From Isoalcanivorax indicus (GTDB lineage: Bacteria > Pseudomonadota > Gammaproteobacteria > Pseudomonadales > Alcanivoracaceae), in assembly GCF_003259185.1 (NCBI RefSeq), contig NZ_QGMP01000003.1:1-64000 (forward strand): DNA of 64,000 nucleotides, read 5' to 3'. The notes under the pieces are model-generated. The model saw nothing but the letters and a program-made list of their open reading frames with translations. It ran no database searches and was not told the origin of the DNA. The position numbers and the translations under genes were made by a program. Within the stretch, counting starts at the first letter, position 1. Each line of letters starts with the position of its first letter. Positions 46,583 through 57,137 of the stretch are shown piece by piece.

Positions 46583-47002
46583 ATGAAAAAGTTAACGACA
46601 GTGATCCTGTCCGCTGCCATTGTGCCGCTGTTCGCGCTGGGCTCGGCCGCCATTGCACAGGACCGCGACAGCACGCAGAGAAATGCTGACCGTCAGTCTG
46701 GCGAGCAGTTCATGACCCGTACACCGGCCGGGGCGCTTTATGCCGATGACGTGATCGGCGCCGACGTGAAGAACCGCGCATCGGGCGATGACATCGGTGA
46801 CGTGAAGGATCTGGTTATCGGCAAGGATGGCCGTATCGTCGGGGTAGTGGTCTCTACGGGCACCACTCTGGGCCTTGGCGGACGCAAGGTCAGTCTGAAC
46901 TGGAATCAGCTTCAGCACGCCAAGGAAGACGGCGACCTGGTCTTCTACGTCGAGCTCAGTGAGGAAGCACTGAAGAATGCGCCGGAGCACAAGCGCAACT
47001 GA
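46583..47002 (+). CDS. Exported PRC-barrel domain protein
   Basis: A 139-aa protein with a signal peptide ending near SAAIAQD, a polar spacer, then a PRC-barrel (ALYADDVIGADVKNRASGDD, GDVKDLVIGKDGRIVGVVV, GLGGRKVSLNW). Exported single PRC-barrel proteins are often stress-induced in alpha- and gammaproteobacteria; the molecular role is unknown. GAGGAG lies 7 nt before the ATG. A strong terminator follows. Confidence 0.88.
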   Translation: MKKLTTVILSAAIVPLFALGSAAIAQDRDSTQRNADRQSGEQFMTRTPAGALYADDVIGADVKNRASGDDIGDVKDLVIGKDGRIVGVVVSTGTTLGLGGRKVSLNWNQLQHAKEDGDLVFYVELSEEALKNAPEHKRN

Positions 47003-47031
47003 TCTGATTCGGGCAACCGATCAGGCATAAA

Positions 47032-47063
47032 AAAAGGGGGCACATTAGCTTGTGCCCCCTTTT
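47032..47063 (+). terminator. Bidirectional rho-independent terminator
   Basis: A 13-bp stem AAAAGGGGGCACA/TGTGCCCCCTTTT with a 6-nt loop, flanked by A- and T-runs. It ends the PRC-barrel transcript and could also stop the tRNA-Phe transcript from the other side. Confidence 0.93.
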
Positions 47064-47100
47064 CTGTATGCCGCGCCTGCAGGTCAGGCCAGCATGAATA

Positions 47101-47176
47101 TGGTGCCCGGAGGCGGAATCGAACCACCGACACGAGGATTTTCAATCCTCTGCTCTACCAACTGAGCTATCCGGGC
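47101..47176 (-). tRNA. tRNA-Phe (GAA)
   Basis: On the minus strand the 76-nt sequence begins GCCCGGATAGCTCAGTTGG and ends with an encoded CCA. The acceptor stem GCCCGGA pairs with TCCGGGC, the anticodon loop is ATTGAAAAT with anticodon GAA, and the T-loop is GGTTCGATTCC. All features are of a normal elongator tRNA-Phe. Confidence 0.97.
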
Positions 47177-47189
47177 AAAAGAGGGCGCT

Positions 47190-47218
47190 ATTAAAGCGAT
47201 TCGCCCCGGCCCCGTCAA
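47190..47218 (-). promoter_or_regulatory. tRNA-Phe promoter
   Basis: On the minus strand, TTGACG (47213-47218) and TTTAAT (47190-47195) are separated by exactly 17 bp. They are followed by the GC-rich AGCGCCC, the kind of discriminator typical of stringently controlled stable RNA genes. It lies 13 bp before the mature tRNA. Confidence 0.8.
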
Positions 47219-47229
47219 GGCCGGTCTGA

Positions 47230-47502
47230 TCAGTCTGAGGGCGGCACGTACCCCTCGGCACGGTCGAACGGCTGGTTGTCCAGAAAACGTTCACGCTGGG
47301 CATCGAGATAGGTTTTCGTGGCCGGGTCCATCACGTTCAGGTGCTTCTCGTTGATCAGCATGGTCTGCTGGGCCAGCCACTCCTGCCAGGCTTTCTTCGA
47401 AACCTGCTCATAGATCGCCTGCCCGGCCGGGCCGGGAAAGGGCGGGCGCTCCAGGCCTTCCAGTGTTTCCTGATACTTTCGGCAGATGACAGTGCGGCTC
47501 AT
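47230..47502 (-). CDS. yggX: Oxidative damage protection protein YggX
   Basis: A 90-aa cytoplasmic protein of the YggX Fe(II)-trafficking family: SRTVICRKYQETLEGLERPP with the conserved Cys7, then WLAQQTMLINEKHLN and a C terminus with GYVPP. It protects iron-sulfur proteins under oxidative stress. It is downstream of mutY, the usual pairing; MutY itself carries a [4Fe-4S] cluster. The tRNA-Phe gene follows on the same strand. Confidence 0.95.
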   Translation of the reverse strand: MSRTVICRKYQETLEGLERPPFPGPAGQAIYEQVSKKAWQEWLAQQTMLINEKHLNVMDPATKTYLDAQRERFLDNQPFDRAEGYVPPSD

Positions 47503-47550
47503 GTTCGTGGCGGCTCCTGTGGTCGTGGGTGGCCGGATCGATGGCGCGCA

Positions 47551-48624
47551 TCATAGCACGCTGAGCTGACGGGGCTGACCAAGCTGGTCGAGCAGGCGCT
47601 TGACCGGCGCGGCCAGACCCAGCCGGCCCGGGCGGGCCGGATTGATCCAGCGGCTGGCAGGCCCTTCGGCGACCTGGCCCGGACCAGGGCGGGTATCCAC
47701 CAGCACCGGCGCGATATCCAGATGAAAGTGGCTGAAGGTATGGCGGAAGCCGGGCAGCCGCTCGGCGCCGGTGGCCTGCAGACCGTGGGGCGCGAGCGCG
47801 GCGTCCACGTCGTGATCCTGGCACTCGGGAAAGCACCAGAGGCCGCCCCACAAGCCGCTCGGCGGGCGCTGTATCAGCAGGATGCGCTGCTGCGCGTCGC
47901 GGGCCAGCAGCATCATGGTGCTGCGGACCGGCTGGGTCTTTTTCGGTTTCGAGGTCGGGTAGGCCTGGGGATTGCCGTCGGCATGGGCCTGGCAGCCGTT
48001 GCTTAACGGGCAGGCCGGACAGTCCGGTTTACGGCGGCTGCACACGGTGGCACCGAGATCCATCATCACCTGGGTATAGTCGCGCAGGCGGCTGCGCGGC
48101 GTCAGGCGCTCGGCTTCGGCCCACAGGCGCTGTTCCACGGCGCGCTCGCCGGGCCAGCCGCTGATGGCGAAGAAGCGGGTCAGCACCCGTTTCACGTTGC
48201 CATCCAGAATCGGCGCGCGCAGCTCCATGCTGATGCTGGCAATGGCGCCTGCGGTGGAGCGGCCGATGCCGGGCAGGGCGGTCAGCGCGTCGATATCCCG
48301 GGGGAAGATGCCGCCATGTTCCGCGACCACCTGTTGTGCGGCGCGGTGCAGGTTGCGGGCGCGGGCGTAGTAGCCCAATCCGGTCCACAGATGCAGCACG
48401 TCATCCACGGGCGCCCTGGCCAGGGCCGCGACGTCGGGGAAGCGCTTCATGAAGCGCTCGAAGTAAGGGATCACCGTGGTGACCTGGGTCTGCTGGAGCA
48501 TGATCTCCGAGACCCAGACGCGATACGGGGTGATGCCCTGTTGCCAGGGCAGGTCCTTGCGGCCGTGCCGGTCATACCAGGCCAGCACGGCACGGCGGAA
48601 CTGCGCGGGTGTCCAGTCGGGCAT
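47551..48624 (-). CDS. mutY: A/G-specific adenine glycosylase MutY
   Basis: A 357-aa DNA repair enzyme that removes adenine opposite 8-oxoguanine. It has the catalytic [13 protein letters not shown], the helix-hairpin-helix [14 protein letters not shown] with its Asp later in [10 protein letters not shown], the iron-sulfur loop [17 protein letters not shown] (C-x6-C-x2-C-x5-C), and a C-terminal Nudix-like 8-oxoG recognition domain. The frame stays open 60 codons upstream inside asmA, but ATG 48624 starts the conserved protein. It lies 7 bp after asmA. Confidence 0.96.
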   Translation of the reverse strand: MPDWTPAQFRRAVLAWYDRHGRKDLPWQQGITPYRVWVSEIMLQQTQVTTVIPYFERFMKRFPDVAALARAPVDDVLHLWTGLGYYARARNLHRAAQQVVAEHGGIFPRDIDALTALPGIGRSTAGAIASISMELRAPILDGNVKRVLTRFFAISGWPGERAVEQRLWAEAERLTPRSRLRDYTQVMMDLGATVCSRRKPDCPACPLSNGCQAHADGNPQAYPTSKPKKTQPVRSTMMLLARDAQQRILLIQRPPSGLWGGLWCFPECQDHDVDAALAPHGLQATGAERLPGFRHTFSHFHLDIAPVLVDTRPGPGQVAEGPASRWINPARPGRLGLAAPVKRLLDQLGQPRQLSVL

Positions 48625-48631
48625 CAGGGCC

Positions 48632-50830
48632 TCAGCGGCGCAGGCGGTCCAGTTGTTCGCGGGCGCGGTCGCGTACCCGCTCTTCAGCGCGGTCGGTTTC
48701 TTCGCGCACCCGTTCTTCGGCGCGGTCGCGCTCTTCCTGAATCCGCTCACGGTCCACGCCGAGCTGGTCGCTGGCCAGACGGGCCACCAGCTCACGCCCG
48801 GCATCGCGGAAGGCCTGGGTGCTGGGCAGGCACCAGCGTGCCGGGCTGCCGGCCAGGTTGCCGGCGCAGCGTATCGGCCACTCGCGTTCGCTGATGCGCG
48901 GCTGGCTACTGATTTCGGGCGCCTTCATGCGCAGGGTGAAGTCGAAATCGTTGTTATGGATGTTCAGCCAGCCGTTGCCGTTGATGTTGGCGCCACGGTC
49001 CAGATCGGCGTTCAGGCGCTCTACCGTGGCCACCATGTCGGCCAGGCGGATGCGACTGTCGAGATCAAGGATTTCGGTGTCCTCGCGCAATTCACGCGGC
49101 AGACGGCCGTCCTCGACGCCAGGAATGAAGCGGGCCAGGGCCTGATGGTTGCCGAGCATGTCATTGATGCCGCTGGTCAGGGTGTTGTGCAGGTTCACGC
49201 CGCGCACCAGTGCATCGGTCAGGCCCAGGGTCATGTTGCCGGTGGCGTTCTCGAACAGGGCTTTCTCGCTGTTGCCGGTGGTGCGGAACTCGGCATTCAT
49301 GTCGAACAGGCCACGGAACAGGTCGTCCCCCATCAGGGCCTGCAGGATCGGGTGAATCTGCACGGTGCTGACGGTACTGTTGAACGTCATGACCGGGTTG
49401 TCGGTGCGGGCGTCCAGGCTGGCGTCGGCGCGGAAGCTGCCCTCCAGCGTCTTGCCTTCCGCGCGGTTCAGGCGCAGCAGGCCGTCGGCGGCGCTCACGT
49501 CCACCTGCACGTCGCGGGCATCCAGGCCCATCATGGCCATCTGGCCGATGACCAGCTTGCCGGTCAGGGTCAGTTCACGCAGCGCTTCCAGAGGCAGGAT
49601 CGGGTCTTCCGACAGCGGTCTGGCCGCAGCGCTCTCGCTGTCGTCCTCGGCGACCTCCTCGGCGGGGGGCAGATAACCGTCCACGTTGATGCGGTCCAGC
49701 GCCAGGTCGAACATCATCGCCAGGGTGTCGAGATCGGTGATGCCTGCCTTGCCGGTGATGCTGCTGTCATCCAGTGTGATCGTCAGCGGGTCCAGCATCA
49801 CGCTGTTGGCCGGGCCGGACAGGGTGGCGGAAAAGCCGATGCGGCGCAGGGCATTGGCGTCGCTGGTTTCGATCGGTGCCTCGCCAATGGCGCGCAAGGC
49901 GTCGTTGGCGGCAAAGGGTTCGGTGTCGAGCTGGCCGCGCAGCATCAGGGCGTCATCCAGCCCGGTGATCTCCAGCTCACCCCGGGTACGAATCCCGGCG
50001 GCGTCCAGCACCAGATCGCGGATGCTGATGCGGCCTTCATCCAGCGCGGCTTCGATACGATTATCCACGCGAATCTGGATGGGGTTGGCGGTCACGCCGC
50101 CAATGGAGGTGTCCAGGCGCATCGGGTCGAGGGTGTAGACGTTGTTGTCCAGATCCAGGCCGAGCACGGTTTCGACCTGCAGGTCGATGCGGATGTCGTC
50201 CTGGTCCTGGTAGCGCAATGAGGCGCTGACCGGGAAGGGTTCGTTCAGCTGCACATCCTGCGCCCGCACATTGAGGTGTTCGACAGTAATGTCGGTGCCG
50301 TCCACCAGATTGCGATAGCGCAGGCGGCTGTTCGAGATGCTGACCAGCGGGATTTTCACCGGAATATCAAGGGCCGCAGCCTCTTCGTCCTGCTCCGGTG
50401 ATGTCACGGTGACATCATCGTCGGGTGCAGTTTCTGTTGCGCCGATACGTTCCCAGTTACCGCCCTCTTCTGTTTCAATAAGGTTCAGTTCCAGGCCGTC
50501 CAGGGTAATGGCGTCCATTTCCACGCGCCGGAACAGCAGGGGCCATACCGCGACGCCGAGGCGCGCATCTTCAATGGCGGCAAACAGCTCCTCATCGTCG
50601 CCAACGCGTGCTTCCGTACGACCGATGCTGACGCCCAGTGAGGGCCAGAAGGTCCAGCCAAGGTCGCCCTGGATATCCAGCGCGATATTGGCATGCTCGC
50701 GGGCCAGTTCGGTAATCTGGGGTTTGAAGCTGTTCGGGTCGATCAACCGGGTAATGACAAACACGGTGATTGCCAGTAGCGCAAACAGACCGATCAGGAC
50801 GTACAGGGCGATGCGGGCGGCGCGGGCCAT
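48632..50830 (-). CDS. asmA: AsmA family protein
   Basis: A 732-aa protein with one N-terminal transmembrane helix ([19 protein letters not shown]) and a long periplasmic beta-rich domain. It opens with the AsmA signature [20 protein letters not shown] and ends with the usual [18 protein letters not shown] region. AsmA-like proteins act in phospholipid transport to and assembly of the outer membrane. The last 45 residues form an unusually charged helix with repeats of [11 protein letters not shown] 50830 follows AAGGAG. It is in the conserved asmA-mutY-yggX order. Confidence 0.93.
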   Translation of the reverse strand: MARAARIALYVLIGLFALLAITVFVITRLIDPNSFKPQITELAREHANIALDIQGDLGWTFWPSLGVSIGRTEARVGDDEELFAAIEDARLGVAVWPLLFRRVEMDAITLDGLELNLIETEEGGNWERIGATETAPDDDVTVTSPEQDEEAAALDIPVKIPLVSISNSRLRYRNLVDGTDITVEHLNVRAQDVQLNEPFPVSASLRYQDQDDIRIDLQVETVLGLDLDNNVYTLDPMRLDTSIGGVTANPIQIRVDNRIEAALDEGRISIRDLVLDAAGIRTRGELEITGLDDALMLRGQLDTEPFAANDALRAIGEAPIETSDANALRRIGFSATLSGPANSVMLDPLTITLDDSSITGKAGITDLDTLAMMFDLALDRINVDGYLPPAEEVAEDDSESAAARPLSEDPILPLEALRELTLTGKLVIGQMAMMGLDARDVQVDVSAADGLLRLNRAEGKTLEGSFRADASLDARTDNPVMTFNSTVSTVQIHPILQALMGDDLFRGLFDMNAEFRTTGNSEKALFENATGNMTLGLTDALVRGVNLHNTLTSGINDMLGNHQALARFIPGVEDGRLPRELREDTEILDLDSRIRLADMVATVERLNADLDRGANINGNGWLNIHNNDFDFTLRMKAPEISSQPRISEREWPIRCAGNLAGSPARWCLPSTQAFRDAGRELVARLASDQLGVDRERIQEERDRAEERVREETDRAEERVRDRAREQLDRLRR

Positions 50831-50980
50831 GTTGAGGCTCTCCTTGCTTGCTGGTGGCACGGAAACCGGGGGCTCAGGCGAGAGGCCCCGGGCAGCTTGG
50901 CCGAGTATAGCAGCCTGCCGGGCACCGCTGTGCAGTGTCCGGTGACAAATCATGGGTGTTGCGTTTTTTTAGGGGAAGTT

Positions 50981-52912
50981 GTGTTGCGAAAGTTCCTGCT
51001 CCGCGCTGCGCTGGCCGTCCTGCTGCTGTTCGGCGCCCTGCCTGCTGTGGCGGCGGTCATCATGCCGGCCCCGGGTGAGCAGGAACTGAGCATCGGTCGC
51101 CATGTGGACGTGCTGGTGGACCCGGAAGGGCGCTGGGGAATCGAAGACGTCAGTACGACCTTTGCCGGGCGTTTCGAGCGCAGTCAGAGCACCAATCCCA
51201 GTTTTGGTTTTACCCGGTCGGTGATCTGGCTGCGTATGACGCTGGATCTGGATCAGGTGCGCGATCGCAGCTGGTTTCTGATTCAGCGCCACCCCATTGT
51301 CGATCACATGTACCTTTACGAGCCCGACGGTGCAGGGGGCTTCAGTGTGCACCATATGGGGGATGTGCTGCCGTTCGATGAGCGGGTCATGCGGGTCAGG
51401 GAGTTCGTGTTCCCGCTGGATCCGGCGCTGGAGGGGCCGCACACCTATTATATGAAAGTGCACGGGCTGGGTGCCTTGCATATTGATCTGCGCCTGTCGT
51501 CCTCGCGTGGACTGGTGGAGCGCACCTACCGCGAGCAGCTGATCTTCGGGCTGTTTCTGGGTGGCGTGGTGGCCATGCTGCTGTACAACCTGCTGCTGTT
51601 CTTCACCGTGCGTGACACGGCCTACCTGCACTATCTGGTGTTCATCGCGGGCTTCGCCCTGAGTTTTCTCAACATCAACGGCCTGGGGTTGCAGTACCTG
51701 TGGCCGAATACGCCGGTGATCAATGAGTATTTCCCGTTGCTGATGGGGATTACCATGGCGGCGGTCATCCAGTTCTCGCGTCGTTTCCTGGCGCTGGATG
51801 AACGCTGGCCGAGACAGGACAGGGTGTTGCGCTATCTGCTGTATCTCACCCTGCTGATGACGCTGCTGTCGGTCATTATTCCGCCGCCGTTGTCTTACCA
51901 CCTGATTGTGTTCCTGGTGCTGCTGATCGTGCCGGCGCTTACGGTAGTCAGTTGGCGAACCTGGCGGCGGGGCTACCAGGCGGCGCGTCTGTATGTGCTG
52001 GCCTGGTTCTTCTTTCTCGGGGGCTGCGGTGTTTTCGCGCTGATGAACCTCGGCATCCTGCCCCACCTGGTGGTGACCAATTACGCGCCACATTTTGGTG
52101 GCGCCTGGGCCATCATCCTGATGTCGCTGGCGCTGGGCGACCGGATCAAGCTGTTGCAGGCCGAGCGTGACGCCATGGCGGAAGAGGCGCGGCGGGCTCT
52201 TGAGCGCCATGTGGTCGAGGTCGAGCGGCTGGATCATGACAAGACACTGTTCCTGGAATACCTGAGCCATGAACTGAACACGCCGCTGAACTGGCTGGCG
52301 GGTGCCAGCCTGCTGCGCCCCGGGCAGTTGACACCGGAGCTGGCGGATGCGGTGCGCATGGTGCAGAAAGGGCAGAGTCGCTTGCAGCAACTGGTGAGCA
52401 CCTCGCTGCGCTATTTCGATCTGGCCCGGCGTGAATGCCAGCCGACGCTGTCGCATTGCCAGCCGATGTGGCTGGTGGACGCCTGGCAGCGTGAGCACGC
52501 CGGGAAAGTTGCCGCGCGGGACACCCGGCTGGTCAACCGGATTCCTGCGGACTTGCAGGTGGTGGCCTGTGAAAGCGAACTGGGTGAAGTGCTGGGAATG
52601 GTGCTGGACAACGCGGTGCGTTACAGCGAGCCCGGTGCCGAGGTGGTCGTCGAGGCGGTTGTCGATCGGGCTTCACAGCGGGCCACGTTGCGCATCATTG
52701 ATCAGGGGCGCGGCCTGGAATCGACCGATCTGGTTCGGGTCTTCAAGCCTTTCTTCATGGTCGGCTCTGGCCATCAGGCCGACGGCTTCGGCTTGTCCCT
52801 GCCCACGGCGAAGGTCATGGTGGATCACATGGGCGGGGAAATCTGGGCCGAGAGCAGTGGGCGCGGCGCCGGGCTGACCGTATGCATCAGGTTGCCCCTG
52901 GCGCTGCTGTGA
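50981..52912 (+). CDS. 7TM-DISM sensor histidine kinase
   Basis: About 643 aa. A signal-like N terminus is followed by a periplasmic beta-rich 7TMR-DISMED2 domain (about 45-185), seven transmembrane helices (about 200-400), a short coiled coil and a kinase. The HisKA box is EYLSHELNTPLNWLAGA, and the ATPase domain has GMVLDNAVRYSEPG, DQGRGLE and GFGLSLPTAK. DISM sensors bind carbohydrates or other small ligands outside the inner membrane. No cognate regulator is adjacent, so it is an orphan kinase. GTG 50981 (or TTG 50984) follows AGGGGAA. It is divergent from asmA. Confidence 0.87.
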   Translation: MLRKFLLRAALAVLLLFGALPAVAAVIMPAPGEQELSIGRHVDVLVDPEGRWGIEDVSTTFAGRFERSQSTNPSFGFTRSVIWLRMTLDLDQVRDRSWFLIQRHPIVDHMYLYEPDGAGGFSVHHMGDVLPFDERVMRVREFVFPLDPALEGPHTYYMKVHGLGALHIDLRLSSSRGLVERTYREQLIFGLFLGGVVAMLLYNLLLFFTVRDTAYLHYLVFIAGFALSFLNINGLGLQYLWPNTPVINEYFPLLMGITMAAVIQFSRRFLALDERWPRQDRVLRYLLYLTLLMTLLSVIIPPPLSYHLIVFLVLLIVPALTVVSWRTWRRGYQAARLYVLAWFFFLGGCGVFALMNLGILPHLVVTNYAPHFGGAWAIILMSLALGDRIKLLQAERDAMAEEARRALERHVVEVERLDHDKTLFLEYLSHELNTPLNWLAGASLLRPGQLTPELADAVRMVQKGQSRLQQLVSTSLRYFDLARRECQPTLSHCQPMWLVDAWQREHAGKVAARDTRLVNRIPADLQVVACESELGEVLGMVLDNAVRYSEPGAEVVVEAVVDRASQRATLRIIDQGRGLESTDLVRVFKPFFMVGSGHQADGFGLSLPTAKVMVDHMGGEIWAESSGRGAGLTVCIRLPLALL

Positions 52913-52924
52913 ATCGGCAGCGGT

Positions 52925-53263
52925 TCAGCCGGTCAGGCCCGCCTTGCGTGCCAGCGGGGCCAGTTCGGTGGGCCAGGTCAGCCCCGGCAGCAGCCGGTTT
53001 GCCTCACGCAGCAGTGTCGCCCCCACCCCCCGTTGGCGGCTGGCCGGATGCACCACCAGCGCCGTGACCTGCCAGCCTGCGGCGGCCGGCGCGGCCAGCA
53101 GCAGCGCCAGTGGCCGACCGTTGAAATGCCCTTCGATCACCGTGAGCCCCCTGTCGGCGGCGCTGGCCAGCTCGGCGCTGACCTGCGGCTGGTCCGCAAG
53201 CACGCGCGCAAAGTAGTGGATGGAGTCGGCGTCGGGGCGATGTTCGCGGGCTATCAGAGGCAT
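52925..53263 (-). CDS. Small GNAT-fold protein (PanZ-like)
   Basis: A 112-aa protein with a minimal GNAT acetyl-CoA-binding fold. The P-loop motif is [10 protein letters not shown], after [10 protein letters not shown]. Size and the loss of the usual C-terminal part resemble the PanZ/PanM acetyl-CoA sensor that activates pantothenate decarboxylase PanD, but an ordinary small acetyltransferase is also possible. It is divergent from hisB, about 80 bp between starts, and convergent with the 7TM-DISM kinase gene. Confidence 0.65.
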   Translation of the reverse strand: MPLIAREHRPDADSIHYFARVLADQPQVSAELASAADRGLTVIEGHFNGRPLALLLAAPAAAGWQVTALVVHPASRQRGVGATLLREANRLLPGLTWPTELAPLARKAGLTG

Positions 53264-53310
53264 TGTCAGGGTCGCTGGTCGGGTTGCTGGTTACTGTACC
53301 GGGGGGGCCG

Positions 53311-53316
53311 TATAAT
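53311..53316 (+). promoter_or_regulatory. -10 element of the hisBHAF promoter
   Basis: A consensus TATAAT lies 28 bp before the hisB ATG. No good -35 is found at 16-18 bp upstream; TTGCTG at 53284-53289 is 21 bp away. No leader peptide or attenuator is visible before hisB. GGAGG at 53333-53337 is the ribosome site. Confidence 0.6.
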
Positions 53317-53343
53317 ACCCGGCCTGCGTACCGGAGGTCATTC

Positions 53344-53946
53344 ATGAAACAACGCACCGCCAGTGTGGCGCGTAACACGCTGGAAACCCAGATCCAGATC
53401 AGCCTGAACCTTGATGGCACCGGCAAGGGTGTCTTCGAGACCGGCCTGCCATTCCTTGACCACATGCTGGATCAGGTGGCCCGTCATGGCCTGATCGACC
53501 TTGATATCAAGGCGAAGGGTGACCTCCATATCGATGCCCACCACACGGTGGAAGACATCGGCATCACCCTGGGCCAGGCGCTGACCAAGGCCTGGGGCGG
53601 CAAGCAGGGCGTGCGTCGCTACGGGCATGCCTATGTGCCGCTGGACGAGGCACTGTCCCGCGTGGTGGTGGATCTGTCCGGTCGCCCGGGGCTGGAGATG
53701 AACGTCGACTTCACCCGTGGTCGTATTGGCGACTTCGATGTCGATCTGTTCTTCGAATTCTTCCAGGGGCTGGTGAACCACGCCATGATCACCCTGCATA
53801 TCGACAACCTGCGCGGGCGTAATGCCCACCACCAGGCGGAAACCGTGTTCAAGGCGTTCGGCCGTGCGCTGCGTATGGCGGTCGAGCCTGATCCGCGCAT
53901 GGCGGATATCACACCGTCCACCAAGGGCACCCTGACCGAAGGCTGA
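53344..53946 (+). CDS. hisB: Imidazoleglycerol-phosphate dehydratase
   Basis: A 200-aa monofunctional enzyme for the sixth step of histidine synthesis. Metal-binding motifs are [30 protein letters not shown] and [20 protein letters not shown]. The N-terminal phosphatase domain of enteric HisB is absent. ATG 53344 follows GGAGG. It is the first gene of hisBHAF. Confidence 0.98.
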   Translation: MKQRTASVARNTLETQIQISLNLDGTGKGVFETGLPFLDHMLDQVARHGLIDLDIKAKGDLHIDAHHTVEDIGITLGQALTKAWGGKQGVRRYGHAYVPLDEALSRVVVDLSGRPGLEMNVDFTRGRIGDFDVDLFFEFFQGLVNHAMITLHIDNLRGRNAHHQAETVFKAFGRALRMAVEPDPRMADITPSTKGTLTEG

Positions 53947-53953
53947 AAACAGC

Positions 53954-54616
53954 ATGGCTGAGACAGTAGCCGTTATCGATTACGGCATGGGCAATCTGCA
54001 TTCCGTCGCCAAGGCGCTGGAGAAGGTGGCCTCGGGCCAGCGTATCCAGGTGACCAGCGATCCGGCGGCCGTGGTGGCTGCAGATCGTGTGGTCTTCCCC
54101 GGCGTGGGCGCCATTCGTGATTGCATCGCGGTGTTGCGCGAGCGGGGGCTGGACCAGGCGATTCTTGAAGTCGCGGCGGCGGGCCGCCCGTTGCTGGGTA
54201 TCTGTGTGGGCATGCAGGCGATGATGAGCCACAGTGAGGAAAACGAGGGCGTTGACTGCCTGGGTATTTTCCCCGGTGTGGTGCGTCGTTTTGGTGACCA
54301 GAGCGATGAATTCGGCCGCCGCATGAAGGTGCCGCACATGGGCTGGAATCAGGTGCACCAGACGCCGCAGGCCGAGGGGGTGCACCCGCTGTGGCAGGGC
54401 ATTCCCGATTACGCACGCTTCTACTTCGTGCACTCCTACCACGTGGCCGACCTGCCGGAAGCCCAGGTGGCGGGCAGCTGTGATTATGGCGTGCGTTTCG
54501 CCGCTGCCGCAGCGCGCGGCAACATCTTTGCGGTGCAGTGCCACCCCGAGAAGAGTTCACCGGCGGGCCTGGTGCTGCTCGACAACTTTTTGCGCTGGCA
54601 GCCCGGACAGGGCTGA
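53954..54616 (+). CDS. hisH: Imidazole glycerol phosphate synthase, glutaminase subunit
   Basis: A 220-aa class I glutamine amidotransferase that feeds ammonia to HisF. The nucleophile Cys is in [11 protein letters not shown], and the His-Glu pair is in [10 protein letters not shown]. It lies 7 bp after hisB and 9 bp before hisA. Confidence 0.98.
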   Translation: MAETVAVIDYGMGNLHSVAKALEKVASGQRIQVTSDPAAVVAADRVVFPGVGAIRDCIAVLRERGLDQAILEVAAAGRPLLGICVGMQAMMSHSEENEGVDCLGIFPGVVRRFGDQSDEFGRRMKVPHMGWNQVHQTPQAEGVHPLWQGIPDYARFYFVHSYHVADLPEAQVAGSCDYGVRFAAAAARGNIFAVQCHPEKSSPAGLVLLDNFLRWQPGQG

Positions 54617-54625
54617 GGAAGACTG

Positions 54626-55366
54626 ATGCAACTGATCCCCGCTATTGATCTCAAGGATGGCAAATGTGTGCGCCTGCGCCAGGGGCGCATGGAAGACGAT
54701 ACGGTCTTTTCCGATGATCCGGTCGCCATGGCGGCTCACTGGGTGGAGCGTGGCGCACGTCGCCTGCATCTGGTGGATCTGAACGGCGCCTTTGCGGGCG
54801 AGCCGGTCAACGGTGACATCGTCAAGGCCATCGCGGCGGCGTTTCCGTCGTTGCCAATCCAGATCGGTGGCGGTATCCGCACCCCGGAGATTATCGAAGC
54901 GTATCTGGCGGCCGGCGTGCAGTGGCTGATTATCGGTACCAAGGCCGTGCGTGAACCGGACTTTGTGACGGACATGTGCCAGCGTTTCCCGGGGCATATC
55001 ATCGTCGGCCTGGACGCGAAGGACGGCATGGTGGCTACCGATGGCTGGGCCAATGTTACCGATATCGAGGTGACGGCGCTGGCGCAGCGCTTTCAGGACG
55101 ACGGCGTCAGCTCCATTGTCTACACCGACATCAGCCGTGACGGCATGCTCCAGGGGGTCAACGTGGAGGCCACGGCGCGGCTGGCCGATGCCATCCGTAT
55201 CCCGGTGATCGCGTCCGGCGGCATTACCGACCTGGAAGATATCCGGGCCCTGTGCGGTCAGGCTCATCGGGGCATCGAGGGCGCCATTACCGGCCGCGCG
55301 ATCTACGAGGGCACGCTGGATTTCGCAGCAGGGCAGGCCTTGTCCGACGAATTGATCAACGCCTGA
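54626..55366 (+). CDS. hisA: ProFAR isomerase
   Basis: A 246-aa TIM-barrel enzyme for the fourth step of histidine synthesis. It begins [20 protein letters not shown] with catalytic Asp8, has IQIGGGIRT and later [12 protein letters not shown]. Standard length and position. Confidence 0.98.
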   Translation: MQLIPAIDLKDGKCVRLRQGRMEDDTVFSDDPVAMAAHWVERGARRLHLVDLNGAFAGEPVNGDIVKAIAAAFPSLPIQIGGGIRTPEIIEAYLAAGVQWLIIGTKAVREPDFVTDMCQRFPGHIIVGLDAKDGMVATDGWANVTDIEVTALAQRFQDDGVSSIVYTDISRDGMLQGVNVEATARLADAIRIPVIASGGITDLEDIRALCGQAHRGIEGAITGRAIYEGTLDFAAGQALSDELINA

Positions 55367-55399
55367 ACGACAACCTTTCTTCAGCTTCGGTGGTGCACT

Positions 55400-56173
<774 letters not shown>

Positions 56174-56252
56174 GGCGCCAGCAGAAGCCTTCTGGCGCCC
56201 ACTCACCCCGGCAGGTATCCTGCCTGCGCGCTACAACAAAAAAGGGTGAGTT

Positions 56253-57137
56253 ATGGAGCAAGGGCCTCTAATCGAGATCGGGCTGCCGGTTTCGCTGTTC
56301 TTCATCATGATCGGCATGGGTCTGACGCTCGGCCTGAAAGACTTCCGTGAGGTGGCCATCGCCCCGAAAGCGACGCTGGTGGGCACGCTGGCTCAGGTGT
56401 TGCTGATGCCCCTGGTGGCGTTGGGGGTGGCGACGGCCATGGCCCTGCCTCCCGCCCTGGCGGTGGGTCTGGTACTGATTGCAGCCTGTCCCGGTGGCAC
56501 CACGTCCAATGTCTTTGCCTTCCTCGGTCGCGGCGACGTGGCCCTGTCCATCGTGCTGACGGTGATCGCCAGCCTGGTGACCATTCTCACCCTGCCGCTG
56601 TTCGTCAACTGGGCCATGTCGGTCTATTACGACGAAACCGTGACATTGCGCCTGCCGGTGTTGCGCACGGTGATTACCCTGTTTGTGATCATTCTGGTGC
56701 CCGTAGCCATCGGCATGGTGGTGCGCCGCTACCAGCCGGGTCTGGCGGCGCGCGCCGAACGTATTGTCGGCATTTTCGGGCTGGTGGTGCTGGTGGCGGT
56801 CATTATCGCCATCCTGGTCAGTGTCGGCGACGAGGCCTGGGGTTTCTTCCGTCAGGCCGGGGCCGCAGCCATTGTGCTGAATATCGCTGGCATCGCCATC
56901 GGGCTGGCCGGGGGGCGGTTGATGGGGCTGTCACGGGAGCAGGCCTTTACCCTGGCCGTGGAGATCGGCATCAAGAACGGCACCCTCGGGCTGATGATCG
57001 CTCTGAGTCTGATGGATTCGCCGGAAATCTCGATCCCGTCAGCGGTGTACGGTCTGTTGATGTTCGTGTTCGGCTTCCTGCTCATCGGTTACAGCCGTCT
57101 CACCGGTATCGGGCAGGTCCGCAGCGAGGCGGGTTGA
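56253..57137 (+). CDS. Bile acid:sodium symporter family protein (BASS)
   Basis: A 294-aa inner-membrane transporter with about nine to ten hydrophobic segments. Family motifs are LIAACPGGTTSNVFAFLGRG (sodium site) and EIGIKNGTLGLMIALS near the C terminus. Bacterial members carry small organic acids such as pyruvate or pantoate; the substrate is not predictable here. Its last 99 bp overlap the end of yibQ on the other strand. Confidence 0.9.
   Translation: MEQGPLIEIGLPVSLFFIMIGMGLTLGLKDFREVAIAPKATLVGTLAQVLLMPLVALGVATAMALPPALAVGLVLIAACPGGTTSNVFAFLGRGDVALSIVLTVIASLVTILTLPLFVNWAMSVYYDETVTLRLPVLRTVITLFVIILVPVAIGMVVRRYQPGLAARAERIVGIFGLVVLVAVIIAILVSVGDEAWGFFRQAGAAAIVLNIAGIAIGLAGGRLMGLSREQAFTLAVEIGIKNGTLGLMIALSLMDSPEISIPSAVYGLLMFVFGFLLIGYSRLTGIGQVRSEAG

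Noticed and set aside
47101-47176. tRNA-Phe as an attachment site for an integrated element
   Set aside because: No integrase and no direct repeat of the tRNA 3' end were seen nearby; flanking genes are core genes.
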